A DNA stretch of 64,000 nucleotides from Chrysemys picta bellii (taxonomy: Eukaryota > Chordata > Testudines > Emydidae), in contig NC_088800.1 of the NCBI RefSeq assembly GCF_011386835.1, forward strand, positions 80,230,981 through 80,294,980, given 5' to 3'. Shown here piece after piece: positions 34,316 through 46,199 of the stretch; within the stretch, counting starts at the first letter, position 1, and each line of letters begins with the position of its first letter. The position numbers and the translations under genes are program-made. The notes under the pieces are model-generated. The model saw nothing but the letters and a program-made list of their open reading frames with translations, did no database searches and was not told where the DNA came from.

Positions 34316-35539
34316 GGGAACTTGTATTAGGTCTCTACCTAGGTACTTAGATTAGATTTATGCAGCATCAAATGGAGTATAATCCAGTGCCCAATGGGTT
34401 ATTATAGAGAAGGAACATCTGTCTGAGATTCACTCAAGACTGGGATACTGTAATGAGGTCTGCACTGACAAATCCCTGCACCAGTAGGGCACTGCATGGA
34501 CACAGAGGTTTCCAACGTGGAGTTCACTGTAGGATCATGGCCTAAATAAAGGACCTGGATTGTCTGGTCTGCTAAATTCACTTTTCACTATGAACACAGC
34601 ACAAAGTGGACTGAAAGCAGCTGGAGTCTGGAGAGAAACAGTGAAGAATTCCCCTCCTGCAGGGGAACTCACTGCTGGCAAAAAGATGGTGGAGATGGCT
34701 CTATTGCCTCTTGTGACAGCCACCTCTGCATAGTAGGGATGGGAAGGGTGGCAGGGCAGCAGCTCTTGTTCCAGGGCCAGGGGGCTCAGGGTAAGGGAGC
34801 AGCAGCTGGCTGTAAGCGAGTGGAAAATCGGGCCCTCTGTCTTTCAGATAGCGCATGATTTGAAACCACCGTAAAAATCATCGACTATGCAGTTTAATTA
34901 TTTTTAAATCTTCAACACTGATTGTATCCTGTAAGGTGGCGAAGCCAAAGAACATGTTTTCTTGTAATACTTGTGAGCCTGTTCAATTCAGAAGACAGAT
35001 TGCACAGGGACTTTGTCCTCTGCAGTGGCTTTGTTTTTGCAATGTATAACTTTGTTCCTAGCTCTGTTTTTGCAAAATAGTGTAACTGAACTGGTTAATT
35101 AAAGTGAGCTCTGTGGCATCACTCATCATGATTTCGCGACCCACAGAGGAAAAATATGTTCCTTGGAAACAGGTGTATTCCCTCAACTGCTTTCAAACGT
35201 GTGTTAAACCAGAAAAAGGCACTTTCATTCTGTAATAAGATTGTCCACACGGGGCTTTACACTGCTCTAACTAGAGTCGTGTAATTGACTGGCATAGCTG
35301 TGCCGGGACATTTCCCCGTGTAGGTAAGCCCACAGAAAGAAAGGAAATGATTTCGGATTTCCATTGTGTCACAGAGCAGGGAAGCCTGTGATGTCAGGTG
35401 AGTTCAGATGCCTCTTGAGGACAGTCAGCAGGCTCTGTCATTTCTAAGGAAGGAATGAATCACTTGGGGGTAGGGAGAAAATGAATCATAAAACTACCCC
35501 CTTTCTGAAGACAGCGTGATTCTTTTTCCTTCAGCAGAG
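34316..35539. other. Non-coding spacer upstream of NATD1
   Basis: A short CACACGGGGC / TTTCCCCGTGTAGGT segment (35249-35330) looks like a decayed DNA element. Otherwise unique. It may hold distal NATD1 control elements that cannot be recognised from one sequence. Confidence 0.45.
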
Positions 35540-35921
35540 AAGTTCACTTCTATATATCTGAGGAGGGGGAGAGGAGGAGAAGGTGCGGGAATGGGGGTGG
35601 GTTTCAAGGTGCAGTGTTCCTTTAAGAGTCGAATGGAATGTATCAAAACAAAAAGGCTGCTCGGGCATTGGCTGTGAGGTCAGCACGTGAGTTCACAGCT
35701 GATTTCCTGGCTTTTTTGTGTGTCTCTGTGTGTGTGTGTCAGTTTCAGCAGGAGCTCATCATGTCTCTCCCCGCCGGTCATCGTTCTGTACCTTCCCCCT
35801 GCTGACCAGGGAGAGAAGGAGCTGGTCCAGCCCTAGAAATAACTACATCTCTCTGTCCCCACACAGACGTTAGGGAAAAAAAACAACAACCAAAATTCCA
35901 AGAAACAGCCCACCCAGCAAC
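35540..35921 (+). promoter_or_regulatory. NATD1: NATD1 promoter and 5' UTR region
   Basis: This segment precedes the NATD1 ATG. Visible elements are a purine-rich GAGG tract (35562-35585), an inverted CCAAT (cattgg, 35666-35671), an AGGTCA half site (35677-35682), a palindromic CACGTG E-box (35684-35689) and an AGTTCA half site (35690-35695), then a GT-rich tract (35716-35738). No TATA box is obvious and there is no strong CpG island. The exact transcription start cannot be read from sequence. The bases just before the ATG are A/C-rich, typical of a 5' leader. Confidence 0.5.
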
Positions 35922-36018
35922 ATGGCACATGCAGCTCAACTCAATATCCTGGAGCAGAACTGCCCCATCCAGGTGGAGCACGATCGCAGGAGGAGACAAT
36001 TCACAGTGCGGCTGAATG
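35922..36018 (+). CDS. NATD1: NATD1 coding exon 1 (N-acetyltransferase domain containing 1)
   Basis: This is the first coding exon of a small GNAT-fold protein of the YjdJ-like single-domain N-acetyltransferase family. It encodes 32 residues plus one base, from MAHAAQLN through the hallmark VEHDRRRRQFTVRLN. The exon ends at AATG followed by gtaagg, a consensus donor in phase 1. The split Gly codon is completed by the first two bases of exon 2 (58464), giving the family sequence RLN-G-CHDRA. The ATG is preceded by cagcaac and is the only reasonable start. The mammalian protein is about 110 residues, so exon 1 covers roughly the first 30%. The vertebrate protein is little studied and the natural acceptor substrate is not known to me. 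The CpG content is low, and the upstream 250 bp carry a CACGTG E-box and an inverted CCAAT. Identification rests on close recall of the conserved vertebrate protein and on agreement between the two exons. Confidence 0.95.
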
Positions 36019-36091
36019 GTAAGGTCCCGGCTGAACCTGGGATCTCACTTTTCTTTCTTCCCTTTCTCTCGCTGTCCTCCACCCTCACCGC

Positions 36092-36110
36092 CCCCCCCCC
36101 CCCCCCCCAC
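36092..36110 (+). repeat. Cytosine homopolymer in NATD1 intron 1
   Basis: An almost pure run of about 18 to 19 C lies roughly 75 bases after the exon 1 donor. It could form an i-motif, with a G-quadruplex on the opposite strand. The length is prone to sequencing and assembly error. Confidence 0.9.
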
Positions 36111-37111
36111 CGGTTTTCTATCTTTTGTTTGCAAGTAAAGCAAAGAGGCTGGTAACGAGAAGAGTGCCCTCTAGCTAAACCAGGGACTGGCTTTCCTCTC
36201 ACAGCTAGGGAATTCTCTCTCTTCCTTTTCCTAAATTATTTTACAGCAACATCGAGGGTGGTTATGCAACAGATTAGTTTTGGTGTCAACAAAGAGGCAC
36301 TGAATATCAAAGAGCTATAGAGGAGGTAAAGGTCCAAGGAACGTGCCTCAGTCTATTCCCCATGCAAGTTCTTCTTCTCTCGGTAACCTTCCCCATTCCT
36401 CTCTCCTGTCTTTGTTACTTTCTGGTAAACTGCTGCTGTCTCTGTTCTGCTCAGGTTGGTAGAGGAACACCTGTCTCTGTAAGATCTATTTATAAACATT
36501 TTTAGCTGTGCACAGCTGGTTACCTTTTCTGACCTGAACAGGAGGTCTGTGAATCTCCAAAGCTTGTCTCTTCCACCGACAGAAGTTGGTCCAATAAAAG
36601 ATATTATCTCACCACTTTGTCTCTATTTATAAACAGGTCACTAAGGTTGATACTACCCACTTCTTCCCTTTTCTGTTAACTGCCTTGATCGCCAAGTCCT
36701 CCATATATACTGACTACTCCCTTTTTTTTTTTTTAATTTAAACTCCCCTCACTGACACAACTAACTAGCCCTGCTCAAAACTAACAGGAGCAGATCGCAG
36801 GTTGTTGGTTAAATACCTTTTGTTTTGTAGACTGCGGTGGAAAGGCACAGAGTGGAGATAGCAGACTTTCTATAAATTACCCTGGGATGTGAAAGATTAT
36901 CCACAGCATGCAGTTTTCAGGACGGGGAGATAATTTTGATAGGTGCTTACAAAATAACATTTTAAATGCAGATGGGAACTTCTTGGAGTGTGACTTCTCT
37001 GGCTTTGGTGCTCTCAGTAAATTGCACATAATGGACGTGTTAAGAAGCCAGGTTGCAGATTTAAAAAAAGAAGTAATTTTTACCTTGGAGTGAGTGTAGA
37101 GTTGTAGGGGA

Positions 37112-37442
37112 AGGAAGAAAACTGTTAGGCCTTAATTCTGTAAACACTTATGCATATACACCTCTACCCCGATATAACGCTGTCCTCGGGAGCCAAAAAA
37201 TCTTACCGTGTTATAGGTGAAACCGCGTTATATCGAACTTGCTTTGATCCGCTGGAGTGCGCAGCCCTGTCCCCCCGGAGCCCTGCTTTACCGCGTTATA
37301 TCCGAATTCGTGTTATATCGGGTCACGTTATATCGGGGTAGAGGTGTACTTAACTTGACTACTATGAGCAGTCTCATTGATTGAGTGGGACTACTTGCAG
37401 TAGTCAAGTTAAGCACATGTGTAGTATTTGCAGGATTAGGAC
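37112..37442. repeat. Old palindromic repeat split by a MITE
   Basis: The left arm (37112-37156 plus 37349-37376) and the right arm (37388-37442) are inverted copies: TTCTGTAAACACTTATGCA ... CTTAACTTGACTACT against AGTAGTCAAGTTAAG ... GTATTTGCAGGATTAGG. Related single or half copies lie near 23780-23895, 37605-37695 and 51030-51110, so this is an interspersed family. Confidence 0.75.
37157..37348. mobile_element. Tc1/mariner-type MITE (CCCCGATATAAC termini)
   Basis: The ends TACACCTCTACCCCGATATA and TATATCGGGGTAGAGGTGTA are perfect 20-base inverted repeats with TA at both borders. The interior repeats CGTTATAT-type motifs and has no coding capacity. It is inserted inside an older palindromic repeat (37112-37442). 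Confidence 0.9.
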
Positions 37443-38789
37443 CTCAGGCGACAAACTGGTCTATAACATTTAGAAAATAGAAATTAAAGCTCGATGTAGC
37501 TAAATAAATTTGAAGTCCATTCCAAGACCCCAATCCTAAAAGTGCATGACCCATGTGCAGAGAGCTCTTTGCACAAGGCTGGGGAGGTCCTGGATCTGAT
37601 CTGTTATAGGCCCAACCCTGTGACTACTTAGCACAGGAAAAATCCTACTGAAATCAGTAGAACAACTTATGGGCGTGTTTGCAGGATCAGGGCCTATTAT
37701 CGTTAGTAAAACCATAACAATCTGGTTCTAATGTGGACCCTAGTAGCTATCCCTTTTGCTGCATTTGATTAGCTGTAAGAATGAGAAATGGGCACCCAAC
37801 AGTATCTCCTGTTGTCAGGCGAAAAATTTCTCAGCCAGTTTAATGGTTAGTTCCAAACATACAAAGATCCCAAAGGCTGTTTTGGTTCTGTTTTGTTTTT
37901 TGTTTAGTTGAGCAAAATAGCCTGTCTTCCAGCTCTACAGAAATTGCAGGGTAGATTGCTTAAAAACGTCAATGGATAGTTCAGAAATTATATGTGCAGT
38001 AGGACGCGTTCTCAATAAAACAACAAGAATAGTCCTACATTTTATTCTAGTTTGTCTGTTTGTTTGTTTTTTAAACCACTAATTACAAGTGCAATCTTCA
38101 GGCTCAGCAGGGGTGAGAGGGACAGGACAGGACACTAAACATTGCAAGCTGAGTATGGGGAGACAGAGAAACTGATCAAGCCAAGCAGTCTCTTTGAATG
38201 GCAAGAGATCAAAATAAATCCATGGTGATGGATTCCCACTTGAAACCTCTATGTTGTAGAGTCATAAATTGGTGCCATTGTTTAAAACGTTTGCACGTGC
38301 AAAAAGTGAGGGGAAGACTATGGGCAGAAGATTATTAGGGATTTAATTTCTCATCAGAGCACTCCAGATTAAAATCTCTGGCAGTCAGATTGTTGGCAAG
38401 TGATCCTCAGCAGCTGGAAAAGGGGCTGGTGGAAAATACACTTCAAACAAACAGAAAACCACCAATTCAAAAATGTAATGTGGATAAGTTAATTTCAGCC
38501 TGGCACAAAATGAGTCACTTCAGTATCGGACTGATTTAACTCCTGTGAGGTCAATGAGAATCACTTCAGTGGTAGCTGGATTGGGTCCCAGTGGTCAGAT
38601 TTTCAAGAGCTTGGTGCGTTGGCTGTCAGTGCCTCAGTGGTTGCTGCTGGCTATGGGGCATGTGAGAATCTGGCTCGGAGTTCTCTTGAAAACTTGGTCC
38701 TCCATGATTCCAAATGCAACATCTCAGCAATGGTATGATGAGCTCCTCATATTACTGTTAAGTACTTCTATGCCACTGTTCATCCGCAC

Positions 38790-38950
38790 AGCTCAAAACA
38801 CTGTATAGAAATTTAGTAGTATTGTATCCATTCTACAGATGGGGAAATGGAGGTGCAGAAAAATTAAGTGACTCAACTCAAGGTCACATAATGAATTAGT
38901 GGCTGAGCTGGGAATAAAACCACAAACTTGTCCTAACCGTTCGAATGTGC
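38790..38950 (-). mobile_element. MIR SINE remnant
   Basis: ATTCTACAGATGGGGAAATG, AAGTGACTCAACTCAAGGTC and GGCTGAGCTGGGAATAAAAC are reverse-strand MIR core landmarks. Confidence 0.75.
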
Positions 38951-39368
38951 TCCATGTTTATGGCTCCAATGTCAATCAATCTATTTTTATTTTCATATTA
39001 TTATTAGCCATTAGTTTATAAAATCAAAACCTAGAACGCAGTCACAAGATAAACATCCCTCCTGAGGAGAATGGAAACAAGCATCAAGCCATAATAAATC
39101 TCTGGCAGTGAGAGACCTTCCATCTGTCCCATTTCTGCTGTGAGTAACTCAGTGGCACTTTAATGCCCTTGTTTGAATTCTCCCTAATACAGCAAACCTG
39201 CAAACATAGGTGGATCTCCTGTGAGTTCGAACGGATACCCAGATCACAATGCTCTTGTCATATGCAACATGATGCAGGCGTACCAACATTCTCTGATCCC
39301 CTCACATACCATCTATGGGCTTCAGGAGTCATTGCTAGTTCAAAAGCATCTAATGGTACTGGTGTGCC

Positions 39369-39539
39369 CAGGGACGACGAGTGGAGGGGGAAACCGGTAC
39401 AAATTACCGGGGCCCGGCGGTCCGGAAGGGGGTCCGGCTTCCTCCCCCTCTCGTCGTCCCTGTTTAGCCTGTCTGCCCTTGCTGGGGGGACCGAAATAAT
39501 TTTTTTAACCGGGGCCCTAACCCGCTCTCAGCAGCCCTG
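39369..39539. mobile_element. Short hAT-type MITE
   Basis: CAGGGACGACGAGTGG ... CTCAGCAGCCCTG, flanked by a perfect 8-bp duplication GGTGTGCC at 39361-39368 and 39540-39547. The 171-base interior is GC-rich with CCGGGGCCC-type blocks. Confidence 0.85.
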
Positions 39540-40734
39540 GGTGTGCCTGAAACACAGAAGTAATTGTATACAGGTTAAGAACGTGTCAGTATCTATAGCT
39601 GTTCATGGTTCATCATTGTTTCCATTTGCTCACTGTGCGTAACCTGATGATGACATTCTCGTCTCTCACGTGAGGCATATTAATCATCTTAGGGGGAACT
39701 CTTAGCTTCCCCCCATTTCTCCCCAAAAAAATTCTTTGTCATATATGGCTTCTAAAATCCTGAATAAAAACAGCTGTTTCATTTAACGCATTCTCATTCC
39801 TTCTTTGCCTCCCAAAGGCTGAAGCATCAGGACCTGAAAGTGAAACTGGCTATAAACAGACTTTGCTGAGTTTCATTGTCCCACCTGAAGGAAATGCAGA
39901 AAGTAAGAAGCCAACTGGGTTTTTAATCAGCTAAGGTGTTGTTAGTAACATGGGCGAAGAAAACGGTTCACAATATGATTTGCTTTTTAAGCTGACAGAG
40001 CTCCTTTAACATACCACAGCTGTCCTCTCCAACTACTTAATCTTGAGGTAAATTCTCAACAGGAAACTGTTTAAAAAAAAAAAGTGAGTCCCTCTGTTTT
40101 CTAAGTAAGTTCCTTTCAATGGCAGTTGCATTGTCTCTGCTTAATACTGTATGCTGTGGTCTGTTTGTTTTCTCCGTAGTAACATGCCAGTTGCTTGGTG
40201 TCATTGCTAAGAAATCTGGTCTTGCTCTTGGTAGAGTGCTCCCTGGATCAGACGGATGCAGTAGCTTCTTAGAACAATTTGTTCCTCTTAATTCTGCCTT
40301 TCTCTTCTGCAGTCACTTCCTCTAACAGCTTTAATGATCCTCTTTGAACTCCCCAGCCATCAAAGTTTAGGAATACTGTCCGATCTGCATTTCCTCTCTG
40401 GGCTGAGAGCTGGGGAATGATCTAGTGAGGAGAAAATAAAACCATTCCCTGGGAGTGGCTTCTACCTATTTTTAAGGAACTGTGCCAGTTTACCAAAGTT
40501 GGAGTCAGATTCACTGACAAAGTCTGGAGGTGTTACTCTGGATTTACGCCAGTGTAACTGGGATCAGAATTTGGCCCAAAGGCAGCAGCTCGTGCCAGCC
40601 CTACCCTTCAATGCATTGGGTGCACACAATGCTCTGTTGTGGACTGGAACATGCAGAAGCAAATGGCAGGGAAACATCAGAGACCACCTGCTTTCAGTCT
40701 CATCTATCTAGTATCTGAACATCTCCCACCTCTT

Positions 40735-40925
40735 TAACGTAGCACCCCTGTGAGGGAAGGAAGTACTAGTGTTCTCATTGCACAGACAGGGAACTGATAC
40801 AGTGAGGCTAAATGACTTGCCTGAGGTCACGCAGGAAGCCTGTAGCAGAGCAGGGAAATGACCCCAGGTCTTCTGAGTCCCAGGCTAGCGCCCTACCCAT
40901 TGGACCTTCCTTCGTGGCCTCATGC
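40735..40925 (-). mobile_element. MIR SINE remnant
   Basis: TTGCACAGACAGGGAACTGA, AATGACTTGCCTGAGGTCAC, then CCCTACCCATTGGACC at the head end, give a well-preserved minus-strand MIR. Confidence 0.75.
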
Positions 40926-41149
40926 TCCTCACGAAAGTCTCAAGCAGTAGTAGTGACTAACATCCTAAAGCCAGAGAGCCGTTTGAAAGTGGAGAGGGTG
41001 AGAAGCTGGCGAGACAGCACTCTTTTGTTACACACAAACTCCGTTTTGGCCGGCCGTCTGGCAGCGCTGAGTAAATTCCAATTTCACGGACTGCCCGGAA
41101 ACAGTGAAGTTAGCCCAGTATCGTGATTTATTTTTCCTACAGCGTGAAG

Positions 41150-41915
41150 GCAGAAGTGGGAATGTCCACTTCCCCCTCCCTGCTGTTGGGAAAATCACAG
41201 CCCTGGGCTAATATGGCTGCTCGTGGCAGGCTGGGGTGGAGGGGAAGGGGACTCTAACCCCCTGGCACCAGCTGCTTCCTGTCTGGCTAGCCACCGGGGA
41301 GACGGGGCCGGTACTGACAAGGTGAGGCAATTCGGATCCCCAGCCCGGCCCACCCCACAGCAGCCGCTTGGAGCACGAGCAGGTGTGTGAAGGGGGCCCT
41401 TCCCGGGTGGGTGGATCAGGGTGTATATGTGAAAGGGACCCTCCCCAGCAGGGGGGGCAGGTGGGGGTGGATCCTGGTCTTGCCCAGATTCCTCCTGCCA
41501 GGGCAGGGCCTCCTCACACACTTGCTCGTGCTCCAAGTGGCAGATGCCAGTCTCAGCTCCTGCGATGTCTCCCCTAGGCCTGCTGGAGGCTGCTGCAGGG
41601 TGGTCTGCGGCTCCTAAATCCTGTGTGTTGTAGGTGCTGCCCCCCCCCCCAATCCCATGCTGGCCAGACAGGAAGCAGCACCAGCAGCCTGGGCTGGAGC
41701 TGGGCCAGACGGACAGTGCCGTGTGGTAAGACACCCTCTACCCATTATACCACGTACGCTCTACCCCCTGGGAGGGGACCGGGCTGCCACCTATCCACCC
41801 CTCTCTGGGACAGGACCAGCCCACTACCCCCCCGGAGCAGCCGGGGCCTCAGCCAGGAGGAGGAAGTGGGGACCTCTGCTTCCATCTATCCACTGTTGGA
41901 AAAGTCACAGCAGTT
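41150..41915. repeat. GC-rich composite repeat flanked by about 50-bp direct repeats
   Basis: A block ending CTGTTGGGAAAATCACAGC (41151-41201) is repeated as CACTGTTGGAAAAGTCACAGC-like sequence (41860-41911) in the same orientation. Between them are inverted pairs: TGCTTCCTGTCTGGC (near 41271) against GCCAGACAGGAAGCA (near 41660), and GGAGCACGAGCAGGTGTGTG (41369) against CACACACTTGCTCGTGCTCC (41515). It looks like a repeat-derived fold-back structure, and its reading frames are not genes. Confidence 0.6.
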
Positions 41916-42782
41916 TGTGGGGAGGGGGGACTCGGCGGCTGTCCCTCTCCTGTGAAATGCCAGCACTTACCCTGGTGCTGCCCTGATGACTTTATTTTAA
42001 TAACTCGCGATTTACCCAAGGTCTTATCTCTAAGGGAAGGTGGAACTGGATGGGCTTGTGATCTTAAGACCCAGAACAGATGCCATGTGTTCTCCTCTTG
42101 GTGGGGAAGGGTTAGCTGCTAAGTGACCACGTCAGGTTTGACTCAATGAAACTCTTGTATATTAAAAAAACAACAACCTAGTCACATGCGCTGAATGCAC
42201 TTCCAGCCTGATTTTAAGAGGGGCCGAGCCCCACGACTCAATGAGGGCTGCAGCCGTTGAGCACCTCTGCAAGCAGCTCGCTAATGTGCTTAGCATGTAT
42301 TAGCTCTACAGAGCGTTTCCTGAAGGGCTGGGCTCGATTTGTTTCGTTTTGTAAGACTAGGAACTAAATTCAGAGGAGGTGTGCAAAGGAGTGTAATGGT
42401 GCAACCCCCGCAGTGCCGACAAAGCCTTAGATTCCATTTTATTTGGTCAGACTCCCTTAGACCTACCGATACAGCCGTGATTCGCATGCCAAGGAGCCAG
42501 AAAAAGCCGGGGGTGGGAGGGCTGCTTTACATCTCGTTACATCATCCTCTTAGTTGTGTTTTTTGCTTCACTCCTCTCTTCTGACCCCTCAGCTGCTTAG
42601 TTGCACTGACTCAGACGCCCTTACGTTCAGAGGGCCAAATACAGGAGGTAACGTGCGAAGGAAAGGCGTGTCGGCAAGTTGCACACGATCATGTTTATTG
42701 CAGTACTGCCTCGGGACCAGCCAGGGTGGGGGCACCCAAGCAGAGTACAGTAATACCACGCCTGCCCCCGGAGAGCTTAGGG

Positions 42783-43002
42783 CAGGGGTTCTCAAAGTGG
42801 GGGTCGGGACCCCTCAGAGGGTCGGGAGGTTATTACATGGGGGTTGTGAGCTGTCAGCCTCCAACCCAAACCCCGCTTTACCTCCAGCATTTATAATGGT
42901 GTTAAATATATAAAACAGTGATTTTCATTGATGGGGGGGGGGTCATACTCAGAGGCTTGCTGTGTGAAAAGGTTCACCAGTAAAAAAGTTTGAGAGCTGC
43001 TG
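42783..43002. mobile_element. hAT-type MITE (GGTTCTCAAAG family)
   Basis: CAGGGGTTCTCAAAGTGG ... AAGTTTGAGAGCTGCTG termini with a perfect 8-bp duplication GCTTAGGG at 42775-42782 and 43003-43010. Related by its ends to 20867-21114. Confidence 0.92.
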
Positions 43003-43095
43003 GCTTAGGGCTTGTCTACACTACCTGCCGGATCAGCGGGCAGCGATCGATCCAGCGGGGGTCGATTTATCACATCTAGTATACTTAGTATACTC
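43003..43095 (+). mobile_element. End fragment of another DNA transposon
   Basis: GGGCTTGTCTACACTACC followed by a GATCAGCGGGCAGCGATCGA block resembles the terminal part of a turtle DNA element. The neighbouring hAT MITE seems to have inserted right at its end. The far end was not found. Confidence 0.45.
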
Positions 43096-46000
43096 TCCCT
43101 TACTCCAGGGAGAGAGACAACAGGCTTCCTCCTTGCTGCCCCCACTCTTGCTGGCCTCCTGGTTTTATAGAATCCCCTGCCTGTTCCCTCACAGGTGAGC
43201 TTCTTTCTGATCAAAGCTCTCCAAACAGCCTAAATCTTCCTCGTTTTCCACATACTTGAGTGATTGGACCTGCCTGGCCTAATTCCGCTCTCTCAGGGCC
43301 GATGTGGGGCATACACCCCATCCCATAGAGCTGTCCTGGCAAAGAACCCATAGCATAAGCATGGCCTTCGAGTCCCCTCTGAACTCCCCCCCGTGCATCA
43401 GGCGATGAAAATAAATGCCTGAATTGACTTGGTAGCAAGCTTAGCCACCTTGTTCTGATCTCCCCCATCCCGGGTGACCATTACTTTTCCGTCCTGTGGA
43501 GAGGGAGCGATTCCTGCTGTGGCATTCTGTGTAAGAGAGGATCAAAGTGGACCTGGCACAGGTAGGGATGTCAGGGATTCAACCTCTCAGCTGGCCAAGG
43601 GGGAAACTTAACTGTGAGCTGGGATAGCACCAAAGAGAATCCCGCTTCATTTTTCAGTCACATTGGTTTGCAGCACTCACAACCCAAGAGTTTGTAACTG
43701 ATCCCCAGTCTCCTACAGCGCTAGCAGAGCCCCGTTAGGGGCAGGAGAGGTATGTGAAAATGACGTGGTGGTGATTCGGCAGAGTTAGTTCATTTAATCA
43801 AAGATTCAGGTTCCATTTCATTTCTAGGTGAAAGTTCAAGAGTTCTGATTCTAAGTTCTTATTCTATCTTATCTGAATCATTCACCCCATTGCACAGTGT
43901 GAGTCATTTAAACCAGTATTCTGAAAGGAACGGAGCTTTTGCTGTGTGTGTCTGGAGGGGAAAACCGAGAAATAGATGCATGTATTTCTTCTCATGCGGT
44001 GACATTCTTTTTGGGGGTACCTGACAAAGCAGTAAACTCTCAAGGTACTAGCACGAGACAGCAATGCAAGAGGAAACTGTCCTGATGCAAAGACTAGATC
44101 TGCTAAATACGCTTTCTTCATACCAAACCAACAGAGTTCATAAAGGAGCAGAGCCCTTTGATCTGATAGCTAGTCTGTGAACGGCAGTTTGTCACGTATC
44201 TGCTCATCAGATTTCTGAGATGCACGTTCTCCCGCTCCTCTGCCCCGCCTCTCGTCCCTTCTGAAACGGTTTAGCTCATGGAAGAAGCTGATTTCTCAAC
44301 TCACTGAGTGCCTGACCACAGCTTGTGGGGATGGCTGAGCAGATATGTTGCTAGAATCTAGGTTTTGTGGTGGGAGGCCAAAGCCCTTGACTGTCTTGTG
44401 TGGAAAGTCTTGGTTTACCTGGCTGTAACTGACTATTGCTGATGACTGATTGCAAAGGTGAGGCGCTGCTCAGCTTGACTGACTCAAGTTCAGGATTCAT
44501 TAGCTATGGAGATTGCTTCTCCCCCTTTGACTCCACCCTCCCTCGGCACTGCAGCAAGGCCAGGAGCCTGACGGAGAGGAGAAGGTGGTCCAGTCTCTTA
44601 ACTTTCTTCTGTCCTGCAGGGACTGCTTTGACAGGGCGACTTCTTTCGGGACAAGGAGATGCTACTCCTGCATCTGTTCTGCAAGGCTCAATTGTAGCCC
44701 TTAGATCGGCTCCTAAGCATGATCCCTGCTCCATGATGTCACCAACTCCTCTCCTAGGAGCTATGAAGCTATTCAGAGCTCACTTATGTGATGCAGCCTG
44801 AATCTCAGTAGCGCATTTTGACTTTGCCTGCACTAGATGTTTCCCTCATTAGTTACCAGGTGTTCACTAACGTGGTGAGAACACACCTCTTTCCCTAGTG
44901 ATCCCGAGGCCTGAGATTGTGCCCCTGTGCTCCTAGTTTGTCTTGAAATGAGACATGCGTCAGATGAAGGAGCCAGGATCCCCAGAGTGGGGGAACTGAC
45001 TCCTCACCCTGTCAGCTAGTGGTTTGTTTGTGCCCAGATGCAAGAGGGTTTATATCCCTGACATGGTCATCCTGCGCCTAACGTACCTGCCGATGTTGCA
45101 CCTCTCCCTGCCCACCCTGCTTGGTTCATTTCAAATTTATCATCTCTTTGCCATAGGCAAGTTTCTGGAACCATCCGGAACTGGCTGGAATGTGTGCTCG
45201 GGAAACTTGCCTGATAAGTTTCACGGGGGAGTCTAAGGTCTTGGTCTTAAAAATTCCTGCTGGTGCCAGGAATGCACTGATTCAACATTAACGTTAACAC
45301 AGCATTAGCACCGGTGGAAATCCTTTGTAAATTCCCCCGATAGACTGCGCCTCTGTCAAGCCATAGCAACCGGGAGGGACCCAGACTCCGAGGCCATGTC
45401 TTACATGTAAAACGTAGAGATACTTCATTACACATGGCAAACTCAGTCAGCCACCACGTCTGCGTCCTAAAAAGCCCACTACGGCTATTCACTTTTCTGC
45501 CACGCCTTCCAAAGCTGATCTCGGGTCAGTTAATTGAATGGCTCCCCCCCTCAGTCCCAAAGTCAACGGGTTTCAATCCATTCTGTTTCTCATAGGCAAA
45601 GCTTTACAACATGGCATGAAAAGTCATCTGATGTCACTCAGTCTCTTACTCAGCCACGGTCACTGCTGCAGGGGAATCCTGGACTGTGAATCGCAGGCAT
45701 CTGACTGGAGGTGAGAGGGCTCCAGGAAGCTTTAAGCCATATAACTACATCTCTCTGGGTTGTGGCTGTTTGGGCTGGATGGGGAGGGAAAATTGGAGCC
45801 CTGGGAGATGGGAAAACAAGAAAGAATCAAGGAAGAGAATCCAGACCCTGGCTCGAAATGTCTGTGCTTTGCCCCATTCGCTCAGAAAGGGCCCTGGATG
45901 AAAGTAGCATGTGCTGGTGGTGGTCTTTATAGACTGTTTGTATTTTCCATACTCCTGGTGTGTCCCAAAGGGGGTGAGTTAGGTAGTGGGCGCCCAGTGA

Positions 46001-46191
46001 CCCTGTAAGCTAATGCAAAAGCTATTAAGGCGGTTGTTCTCAAGTTGTTCTTGCAGCCCATCTTGCTATGAATTGATGCATCTTTCCTGTGCCCTTCAAC
46101 CGCCCTGCCCTGTACATTCACCCTTCCCTCTCCTCATTGCACACACAACAGAGTGAGGGAGGAGGAATCTTTCTCTCTTCTGTTCTGTAGT
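43096..46191. other. Non-coding intronic stretch
   Basis: No recognised element or exon. The open frames (for example 44436-44801) carry no domain or splice-site context. Confidence 0.5.
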
Positions 46192-46199
46192 GTTTAGAT

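Noticed and set aside
41195..41734. 179-codon minus-strand frame
   Set aside because: Composition-driven frame in a GC-rich fold-back repeat, without any recognisable domain.
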